This document shows, piece after piece, positions 34,952 to 40,826 of a stretch of 40,826 nucleotides of DNA. The notes under the pieces are model-generated. The model was not told where the DNA came from and ran no database searches. It saw only the letters and a list, made by a program, of their open reading frames with translations. The translations under genes and the position numbers were made by a program. Source of the stretch: Sulfurimonas sp. SAG-AH-194-I05 (GTDB lineage: Bacteria; Campylobacterota; Campylobacteria; Campylobacterales; Sulfurimonadaceae); the NCBI RefSeq assembly GCF_029215955.1, contig NZ_JAEMVA010000014.1:1-40826 (forward strand), read 5' to 3'. Position 1 is the first letter of the stretch. Each line of letters begins with the position of its first letter.

Positions 34952-34957
34952 TATAAT
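34952..34957 (+). promoter_or_regulatory. Candidate -10 (TATAAT) for the gene at 34984
   Basis: TATAAT 26 bases before the ATG, with AAGGA at 34972-34976 as RBS. Confidence 0.5.
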
Positions 34958-34983
34958 GAAAGCTCTAGTATAAGGAAAAAACC

Positions 34984-35457
34984 ATGAAAAAAATATTTGT
35001 ATTATTACTCTTTTTTACTTTATGCGTACAGGCAAGTACAACTATAATTGTTTTAGAGTCATTAGAAACAAAGAAAGAAGCTTTTCGTATTTATAAAGAG
35101 ATTAAAACAAAAACATCACTAATGTACGAACTCTCAAAAATAAATGATTTCTCTTTCACGGTGAAAAAAACATCTAAAAAATTTATTGTCGTAGCACAAG
35201 ATTTCAAAAATGATGCATTATTAGAAGATTCATTAATAAAACTTCAAAATAGGTTTGAAGGTGCTTATATATTTAAGTATAAATCTTCCAAGAAAGTGAA
35301 AAGCAGTGATTTTTTTGGTGATGATTTTCAAAAAGTGAAAGAGGAACTTACTGAACTCTTTAGTGGTTTTAAAATCTCTTATGTACTCTTTTTTATTATT
35401 GGCTCTGTCCTACTTTACTATTTTATAAAATTTAAACGTATATACGACCAGTATTAA
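34984..35457 (+). CDS. Small exported or membrane protein, possibly SPOR-like
   Basis: 157 residues with a signal peptide (about 1-17) and one C-terminal membrane helix (about 130-150) ending in a basic tail. The middle part has a beta-alpha-beta pattern (TIIVLESLETKKEAFRIYKE...FIVVAQDF...GAYIFKYK) that resembles SPOR-type domains, which bind denuded peptidoglycan, but the match is weak. RBS AAGGA and a TATAAT lie upstream. The neighbouring genes are chemotaxis receptors; a link is not shown. Function unknown. Confidence 0.6.
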   Translation: MKKIFVLLLFFTLCVQASTTIIVLESLETKKEAFRIYKEIKTKTSLMYELSKINDFSFTVKKTSKKFIVVAQDFKNDALLEDSLIKLQNRFEGAYIFKYKSSKKVKSSDFFGDDFQKVKEELTELFSGFKISYVLFFIIGSVLLYYFIKFKRIYDQY

Positions 35458-35473
35458 GTAATAGGACATAAAA

Positions 35474-36043
35474 CTAGGCATATAAGTTTTGATTTACTTT
35501 ATCAAACTCTTTGAGTGTTTTTTCTAAGAGTTTTTCCATCTCTTTAAATATTTTTTTAATATGATTTTCTTGTTTTAGTTGTATCTCTTCATCTTCTTTC
35601 TTTTTCTCTTTGACTCCATCGAGTGACTTGTCAAACATAGCGACAATATTATTTTTTACATTATTTTTATTGTTTTCGTCTCTTGGTTTTTCTGGTTGAA
35701 AAAGAGAAGCAATTTCTTTGGCTAACTTATTTACGGGTGACTTGGGTGCATCCTCTTTAAGCTCTTTCATAAAGTCGTCTATAAAAGGTTGCGCTATTTT
35801 CATAAATGCTTCAATTTCTTTTTTATCTTGTTTATCTATACCGTTTGTTTCCATACTAAAACTAAATGATTGCATGGAAGAAAAACGCATAGAAGTTTGC
35901 GAGCCATTTTCATTTTTTTGTTGAGAATATGACATTGATTTTTCATTTGCAAAGTCTAGTTTAATGACGTCACCACTGGAAGTTCTCATAGAGATATTTA
36001 AATCACGGGATTTGTAGGCATCCATTGCGTAAGAAGTGTTCAT
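35474..36043 (-). CDS. Hypothetical cytosolic protein (possibly motility-associated)
   Basis: 189 residues, no signal peptide or membrane helix. The N-terminal half is polar (SSGDVIKLDFANEKSMSYSQ), then KKEIEAFMKIAQPFIDDFMKEL, and the C-terminal third (about 125-189) is Lys/Glu-rich coiled coil. I do not recognise a firm family; it loosely resembles DUF5610-type proteins. The ATG at 36043 has AAAGGA (36050-36055) six bases upstream and a possible FliA promoter. The neighbours are chemotaxis receptors, so a motility role is a guess from position and promoter. Confidence 0.62.
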   Translation of the reverse strand: MNTSYAMDAYKSRDLNISMRTSSGDVIKLDFANEKSMSYSQQKNENGSQTSMRFSSMQSFSFSMETNGIDKQDKKEIEAFMKIAQPFIDDFMKELKEDAPKSPVNKLAKEIASLFQPEKPRDENNKNNVKNNIVAMFDKSLDGVKEKKKEDEEIQLKQENHIKKIFKEMEKLLEKTLKEFDKVNQNLYA

Positions 36044-36071
36044 AACCAGTCCTTTAAATGTATTTGTATCA

Positions 36072-36098
36072 ATATCGGCTAAAGTACAGAATACTAAA
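36072..36098 (-). promoter_or_regulatory. Candidate sigma-28 (FliA) promoter
   Basis: On the minus strand TTTA (36095-36098), 15 bases, then GCCGATAT (36072-36079), near the FliA consensus TAAA-N15-GCCGATAA. The implied start gives a short leader before the ATG at 36043. Confidence 0.42.
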
Positions 36099-36143
36099 AG
36101 AATATATTTAATGTTTAAATAGTATTGAATATTGTTATGTTAC

Positions 36144-36170
36144 TATAGTACCAAAGAATATAATCAAGGA
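36144..36170 (+). promoter_or_regulatory. Possible -10 (TATAGT) and RBS (AAGGA) of the chemotaxis receptor
   Basis: TATAGT at 36144-36149 and AAGGA at 36166-36170 lie upstream of the ATG at 36177. The TATAAT at 36159 is too close to the start codon to be a usable -10. Confidence 0.35.
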
Positions 36171-36176
36171 TGAAAA

Positions 36177-38039
36177 ATGACAATTAAAACAAAGCTAATA
36201 GGGGTCATAAGTATTTCTCTTCTCTCTATTATTATTAATATATTTATTGTTAGTTATATGTTGAGTAAGAGTGAAGAGCTACAAAATACAAAAAATTATA
36301 TCTATAAGCTGAACTCAGATATGAAAACGATTACAAAAAATAGTATGAATTTCATGCAAAGTAAAAAAGTGAAGGATGAAAAAGAATTTTTTGTTAATCA
36401 TATAGCTTTAAGTGATGGTTTAAAAACTTTTAAAGACTCTCTCATTAACTTAGGCGTTGAAACTTACAGTGTAGATATCGTTACAGAATATGCAAGACAG
36501 TATAAAACAGGTTTTGAAAAGTTGTTAAAGATTCAAAAAAAGTTAGGCTATACAGAAAAGGAAGGTTTGAATTTTCTTTTAGCAGATAACGGAAAAAAAG
36601 CAGAACTAGAAGCAAAAAACTTACAAGATCAAGATATATTCTCTATGGTTTTAACATTACGAAACATAGAAAAAAGTTTTCGACTAACTAAAAATAAAAA
36701 ATATCTTAAAAAGTTTAAGCGTTCGGCTCGTGCTTTAGTTTATTATATTACGCAAACAAAAACTGAAACCGAAGCAAAAAAAATTAAAGAATATTTAGGT
36801 ACGTATAAAAATGCTTTTTCGTCGTACGTAACTGCTATGGAAGTGAAAGGTTTTGATGCAACACAAGGTATTTTAGGTGATATGAATAATGTAATGTATG
36901 CAAATGATGAACTGTTTTACTCTATGCTTACAGAATATTCTCCAATAGTAGACGAAAAAATTTCTTTTTTACAAAAAATATCTCTTATTGTCCAAGTGTC
37001 TTTTGGAATTCTTATTACAGTCTTACTTTTAGTAGTTATGAACTCTATTGTCTCACCTATTAAGAAGTTAATTACAGCTGCTAAAAACTTAACGGAGGGT
37101 GATGGTGACTTAACTATTCGACTTGATGCCTCAGGTTCTGATGAAATAGCAGAAGCAAATCATTATATTAATAATTTTATTCATAAGGTTCAAAGCGTTT
37201 TAAGTGGTATTATTGATTCCTCTTCTGAAAACTCGGGTATATCTGATAACTTAGCAAAAACAGCACATGAAGTGGAATTACGTTCAGAAGAAGAAAATAA
37301 AGAATTAAATGTTGTAGTAGAAGACACACACCAAATGAGAAATGATTTAACAGCAGCTATTGGTGAAGCTGAAATTGGTAGGGAAAATTTAATTCGCTCT
37401 AATGACAACCTAGAACTTACTAAAAAAGACATATTAATTCTTGTCGATAAAGTACAAGATAGTTCACATGTACAACAAGAACTTGCTGGTTCTCTTTCTC
37501 AGCTCTCAAGTGATGCAGCGCAGGTAAAAGATGTTCTTTCTGTAATTTCAGACATTGCAGACCAGACAAATCTTTTAGCTTTAAATGCGGCTATTGAAGC
37601 AGCCCGAGCAGGAGAACATGGACGTGGATTTGCTGTTGTGGCTGATGAGGTAAGAAAACTAGCGGAGCATACACAAAAGTCTCTCGCAGAGATTAATGCA
37701 ACAGTAAATGTTATTGTTCAAGCTATTGCAGATAGCTCACAGCAAATGGATACAAACTCTAAAGATATGGAAGAACTCGCACAAATTTCGACACAAGTTG
37801 GAGATAAAATTAATGAAACTGTTGAAATTATGTCTGAGTCAACGAAGATGTCAGAAAATATTTTAGTTGGTTATAAAGAGAATGCATCAAAAACAGATAC
37901 TATAATTGAAAAAATTAATAATATCAGCTCAATTTCAAATGAAAATATGACAAGTATTGACACTGTGGCGAAGGCTAGTAATACGCTAAGCACAATGACA
38001 ATAGAACTTAATAATAAGCTGAGAGAATTCAAAGTATAA
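36177..38039 (+). CDS. Methyl-accepting chemotaxis protein
   Basis: 620 residues: membrane helix (about 7-29), an all-helical periplasmic sensor region (about 30-260, possibly a helical bimodular type), a second helix (about 262-285), a HAMP domain (about 286-340) and a complete signalling bundle with the tip [20 protein letters not shown] (about residue 465-485). It ends in [11 protein letters not shown] without a CheR-docking pentapeptide. It should sense a periplasmic ligand and control CheA. The ligand is not predictable. It is a full-length contrast to the truncated receptor at 33819. Confidence 0.93.
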   Translation: MTIKTKLIGVISISLLSIIINIFIVSYMLSKSEELQNTKNYIYKLNSDMKTITKNSMNFMQSKKVKDEKEFFVNHIALSDGLKTFKDSLINLGVETYSVDIVTEYARQYKTGFEKLLKIQKKLGYTEKEGLNFLLADNGKKAELEAKNLQDQDIFSMVLTLRNIEKSFRLTKNKKYLKKFKRSARALVYYITQTKTETEAKKIKEYLGTYKNAFSSYVTAMEVKGFDATQGILGDMNNVMYANDELFYSMLTEYSPIVDEKISFLQKISLIVQVSFGILITVLLLVVMNSIVSPIKKLITAAKNLTEGDGDLTIRLDASGSDEIAEANHYINNFIHKVQSVLSGIIDSSSENSGISDNLAKTAHEVELRSEEENKELNVVVEDTHQMRNDLTAAIGEAEIGRENLIRSNDNLELTKKDILILVDKVQDSSHVQQELAGSLSQLSSDAAQVKDVLSVISDIADQTNLLALNAAIEAARAGEHGRGFAVVADEVRKLAEHTQKSLAEINATVNVIVQAIADSSQQMDTNSKDMEELAQISTQVGDKINETVEIMSESTKMSENILVGYKENASKTDTIIEKINNISSISNENMTSIDTVAKASNTLSTMTIELNNKLREFKV

Positions 38040-38064
38040 GGCACTTATATGAAGGGAGATAAAT

Positions 38065-38070
38065 TATAAT
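38065..38070 (+). promoter_or_regulatory. Possible -10 (TATAAT) upstream of the peroxidase gene
   Basis: TATAAT 58 bases before the ATG at 38129. The nearer TATAAA (38110) is an alternative. Low certainty. Confidence 0.3.
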
Positions 38071-38128
38071 TTTTAATAAACTATTAGTTTGTCTCATGTA
38101 GAATACACGTATAAATAAAGGAGAATGT

Positions 38129-39151
38129 ATGATTACTACATTAGGAAAAAGCGTTTTAATCGCTAGTTTATTGCTTGTGTCTTTAGAAGCAACAGAGGAT
38201 ATGAAAAAATGGTTACGACCAGCTGAGGTTCCTCAACCAGAGAACAACAAGTTAACACCAGAGAGAATTGAACTAGGAAAGTTTTTATACTTTGATGTAA
38301 GACTATCTTCTTCTGAAAAAATTTCGTGTGCAACATGTCATCATCCTAAAAAAGGTTGGAGCGATTTAATTCCTACACCAAAGGCTGTTGGACATGAAGG
38401 TCGTGTAGGACCAAGAAATTCACCAGTTATTTTAAATGCAGCGTATCAAAGTCGTCAGTTTTGGGATGGAAGAGCAAGAACTTTAGAAGACCAAGCTTTA
38501 GGTCCTATAGAAGCTGATGTTGAAATGAATATGCCTCTTGATGAGCTCATTCCTAAACTTAATGCTATTAAGGGATATGTAGCACTTTTTGAAAAAGCGT
38601 ATCCAGGCGAGGGTTTAACGCAAGAGACTCTAGCAAAAGCAATTGCTTCATTTGAAAGAACTGTTGTTTCAACTATTTCACCTTTTGACAAATATGCATT
38701 AGGCGATAAAAATGCCCTCAGTAAACGCGCTAAAATTGGTTTTGAACTTTTTAAAGGTAAAGCGCATTGTATAGATTGTCATGATGGTTTTAACTTTACT
38801 GATGGAAGTTTTCATAATATCGGTTTACGAGATGGTGAACTTAATGGAAAAGATTTAGGACGTTACTTAAATAAACGCCGTGCTGCATGGTATGGAGTTA
38901 TGAAAACACCTACTTTACGTGATGCTGCAAAATCTGCACCATATTTTCATGATGGAAGTGCTGGAACATTACATGAAGTTGTCCATGTATGTGGTAATGG
39001 TGGACGTTTTAAACATAATGTGAAAAATAAATCTACATATATAGTAGACAGAGGCTTAACTCGTAGTGAAATTAGTAAATTAGTTTCTTTTATAGGTTCG
39101 TTAACAGGTCCAGACATGAAATTAAAGGTTCCTACAAAGTTTCCACAATAA
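38129..39151 (+). CDS. Di-haem cytochrome c peroxidase (MauG/CcpA family)
   Basis: 340 residues, a usual length. A signal peptide (about 1-20) sends it to the periplasm. Two CXXCH sites are visible: CATCH (67-71) and CIDCH (214-218). Other family features are ELGKFLYFDVRLSSSEKISC, FWDGRARTLEDQ and YFHDGSAGTLHEVV. The family reduces hydrogen peroxide with electrons from a small c-type cytochrome or cupredoxin, both encoded just downstream. AAGGAG five bases before the ATG supports the start. Whether it is a true peroxidase or MauG-like oxidase cannot be decided. Confidence 0.92.
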   Translation: MITTLGKSVLIASLLLVSLEATEDMKKWLRPAEVPQPENNKLTPERIELGKFLYFDVRLSSSEKISCATCHHPKKGWSDLIPTPKAVGHEGRVGPRNSPVILNAAYQSRQFWDGRARTLEDQALGPIEADVEMNMPLDELIPKLNAIKGYVALFEKAYPGEGLTQETLAKAIASFERTVVSTISPFDKYALGDKNALSKRAKIGFELFKGKAHCIDCHDGFNFTDGSFHNIGLRDGELNGKDLGRYLNKRRAAWYGVMKTPTLRDAAKSAPYFHDGSAGTLHEVVHVCGNGGRFKHNVKNKSTYIVDRGLTRSEISKLVSFIGSLTGPDMKLKVPTKFPQ

Positions 39152-39167
39152 GCACACAATTATTTTG

Positions 39168-39173
39168 TATAAT
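39168..39173 (+). promoter_or_regulatory. Candidate -10 (TATAAT) for the cupredoxin gene
   Basis: TATAAT 26 bases before the ATG at 39199 (RBS AAAGGA). It suggests that the cupredoxin and cytochrome genes can be transcribed without the peroxidase gene. Confidence 0.45.
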
Positions 39174-39198
39174 AAGTTAAATGAATTAAAGGAAGAAA

Positions 39199-39504
39199 AT
39201 GAAAAAAATTATAGTAGCAAGTTTAGTTATTGCAAGTGCACTGTTTGGTGCTGAACATATTATTGATCAAAAAGGTAAAAGTTTTGCACCAGGTGCATTA
39301 AATGTAGCAGTAGGCGATACAATAAAGTTTAAAAACTCTGACCCTTTTGCACATAATGCATATACAGATAATGAAGCAAATGAGTTTGACACAGGTATGC
39401 AATCACCTGGAAAAGATGTAGAAATCAAAGTAAAAGCTGCGGGTACATTCAATGTTGAATGTGCTATTCACCCTAACATGATTTTAAAGGTAACAGCAAA
39501 ATAG
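39199..39504 (+). CDS. Small periplasmic cupredoxin (plastocyanin/amicyanin-like)
   Basis: 101 residues with a signal peptide (cleavage likely after about residue 18). A complete type 1 copper site is visible: H52 (FAHNAY), C88, H91 and M94 (VECAIHPNM). Such proteins carry single electrons in the periplasm, so it probably exchanges electrons with the peroxidase or with the di-haem cytochrome that starts one base after its stop. The size is normal for the family. Confidence 0.92.
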   Translation: MKKIIVASLVIASALFGAEHIIDQKGKSFAPGALNVAVGDTIKFKNSDPFAHNAYTDNEANEFDTGMQSPGKDVEIKVKAAGTFNVECAIHPNMILKVTAK

Positions 39505-40194
39505 ATGAAAATTTTATTAACAATACTATTCTTTATTGGGTTGTTAAATGCAGCTGATGCAAAGTATGCTATGGGTAAAGATATATATGAAACAACATGT
39601 ATATCTTGTCACGGTGCCAATGGAAATGCTAAAACAAAGGTTTCATTTATTGTTAATCCTAGAGCTTTAGATAAAACGATATTAACGCAAGAACAAAGTT
39701 ATAACATTATTAAGCACGGTGCACATGAACTAGGTGCAGCAGCTGACATTATGCCTTCGTTTAAGTCTGTTTATAGTGAGAAAGAACTTCAAAGTGTAGC
39801 TTACTATATTAGAAAAGCTTTTAAACCTCATTCAGAGCAAAGAATAGATGCACTGTATGCTAAGTCAGATACAATTGATGCAAGCAAAAAGAAAAAAATG
39901 CTTAAACGTGGTGCAAAAATATTTAAAAGAAACTGTTCTTGGTGTCATGGTGTTGGAGGAGATGGTGCTGGTGAAGCAACACGGAACCCTGAAATGTCAA
40001 TTTTTCCATATAATTTAGTAAAGACACAGTTAAGTGAAAAACAACTTTTTCTTTACATAAAATACGGTGGTAAATACTGGGGAACACATAAGGAAGATAT
40101 GCCTTCGTGGTCAAAAAAATATGATGATTTTACAATAAAATCAGTAGCGAAGTATATTCATGAAAAGATGCAGAAGAATGATTATGTTAAATAA
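39505..40194 (+). CDS. Periplasmic di-haem cytochrome c
   Basis: 229 residues with a signal peptide (about 1-16). Two haem sites: CISCH (32-36) and CSWCH (144-148), each in a cytochrome c class I-like domain (GKDIYETTC...GAHELGAAADIMPSF; GAKIFKRNC...DMPSW). The two halves are similar, suggesting a duplicated domain like cytochrome c4/c55x types. It follows the cupredoxin without a gap and overlaps the next cytochrome reading frame by about 11 bases. Electron carrier by family; exact partner unknown. Confidence 0.9.
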   Translation: MKILLTILFFIGLLNAADAKYAMGKDIYETTCISCHGANGNAKTKVSFIVNPRALDKTILTQEQSYNIIKHGAHELGAAADIMPSFKSVYSEKELQSVAYYIRKAFKPHSEQRIDALYAKSDTIDASKKKKMLKRGAKIFKRNCSWCHGVGGDGAGEATRNPEMSIFPYNLVKTQLSEKQLFLYIKYGGKYWGTHKEDMPSWSKKYDDFTIKSVAKYIHEKMQKNDYVK

Positions 40195-40826
40195 AAAAGT
40201 CTTAAGTTTAGGTTTTTTAGTTTTCTTTTCATTGGCACAGGCAACAGACTACATGTATGAAGATGGAAAAAAATCTATAATATTACATGCGTAAGTTGTC
40301 ATGGTGGAGATGGAAAAGCAAATGTAGATATGAAGCTTGTAGTAAAGGCAAGAGACTTAACAAAGACTATTTTAACACCTGAACAATCTTTTGAGATTGT
40401 AAAAGAAGGTGCGCATGCCTATGGTTCACATGCTGACTTTATGCCTACGTTTAAGTATGTATATAAAGATGAAGAGATAGAAGATGTGGTTTATTATATT
40501 TCAAAAGCTTTTAATCCAAAGAGAGATGAAAGAATAAAGAAACTTTTAGATGCATCAACGAAATTATCTCAAGAAGATGAAGCAAAAATGTTAAAGGTTG
40601 GAGCGAAGATTTTTAACAGAAATTGTAGCATGTGTCATGGAATTACTGGAAATGGAAAAAGTGACTATGTTGAGCAATCAAAAGCGCAAGATAGCTTTAT
40701 TTATCCTTATGATTTGAGAAAAACACTTCTTAATGAAGATGAAATTTTTCTTTATTCAAAATTTGGTGGACATTTTTGGGGAACTTCAGCTGATGATATG
40801 CCCTCATGGAAGAAAAAGTACAATGA
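40184..40826 (+). pseudogene. Second di-haem cytochrome c, frameshifted in an A tract (3' end outside window)
   Basis: From ATG 40184 (AGAAG upstream) a signal peptide is encoded, but the frame stops at TAA 40292-40294. Seven As at 40267-40273 follow GG; eight would give GKKIYNITCVSCHGG, matching the previous gene's GKDIYETTCISCHG. Beyond that base the other frame stays open to the window edge and encodes both haem sites (CVSCH at 40288 and CSMCH at 40624) and DMPSWKKK at the end. It is therefore a tandem paralogue with a one-base loss. This could be a real mutation, phase variation in the homopolymer, or a sequencing error. Confidence 0.85.

Noticed and set aside
36159..36164. TATAAT immediately before the chemotaxis receptor RBS
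   Set aside because: Transcription would begin at or inside the RBS, so it is unlikely to be the functional -10.
38084..38098. Short inverted repeat near AAACTA-T-TAGTTT as a terminator for the chemotaxis receptor gene
   Set aside because: AT-only stem with a one-base loop and no T-run; too weak to call.
1..40826. CRISPR arrays, tRNA/rRNA genes, insertion sequences or prophage genes
   Set aside because: No repeat-spacer pattern, cloverleaf, transposase, integrase or phage structural gene was recognised on either strand.

Overview
The window is AT-rich, gene-dense bacterial DNA. Low GC, the rho, murI and dnaX genes side by side, chemotaxis receptors, and a periplasmic cytochrome c, cupredoxin and MauG-type peroxidase set together suggest a Campylobacterota (epsilonproteobacterial) genome, perhaps a marine Sulfurimonas- or Arcobacter-like organism. 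This is inferred from family content and gene order only; no 16S gene or other direct taxonomic marker is present.

Left part (1-15520): the 3' portion of a giant, Ser/Thr/Asp-rich secreted protein enters from the left edge. It has an SD-repeat linker, Calx-beta, VCBS and cadherin-like domains, a VWA domain and RTX-like GAGDDT repeats. It is followed by a YmdB-family phosphodiesterase and a complete type I secretion set: a TolC-OmpA fusion, an OmpA protein with thrombospondin-3-type repeats, an ABC transporter with a degenerate C39-like domain, and an HlyD-type adaptor. A LuxR-type regulator whose receiver domain lacks the phospho-acceptor aspartate comes next.

Middle part (15527-29551): ten tightly packed same-strand genes, several overlapping by 1-8 bases, that I cannot match to a described system. 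The cluster is bracketed by two copies of a [HELFH zinc-peptidase-like protein + Mur-ligase-like protein] pair. The first Mur-ligase copy is fused to an N-terminal Fic domain. Between the pairs lie a HisC/CobD-like PLP enzyme, a LicC-like nucleotidyltransferase, an ABC-2 polysaccharide-type permease, a degenerate ABC ATPase, an AMMECR1-like/alpha-alpha-toroid fusion and a Ser/Thr-kinase-Sel1 protein. My working idea is a cell-surface modification pathway: a nucleotide-activated small group is made, transferred or ligated, and possibly exported. Its transcription may be coupled to the type I secretion genes upstream. A small HTH protein with its own promoter sits at the 3' end.

Right part (29861-40826): conserved dnaX, murI and rho on the minus strand; a methyl-accepting-chemotaxis-like protein that ends just after its signalling tip; two small proteins of unknown function, one with a possible FliA (sigma-28) promoter; a full-length chemotaxis receptor; then a periplasmic redox group (MauG/CcpA-type di-haem peroxidase, small cupredoxin, di-haem cytochrome c). 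A tandem second di-haem cytochrome is interrupted by a one-base frameshift in an A tract and runs off the right edge. No tRNA, rRNA, CRISPR array or insertion sequence was seen, and no gene-free stretch exceeds about 170 bases.
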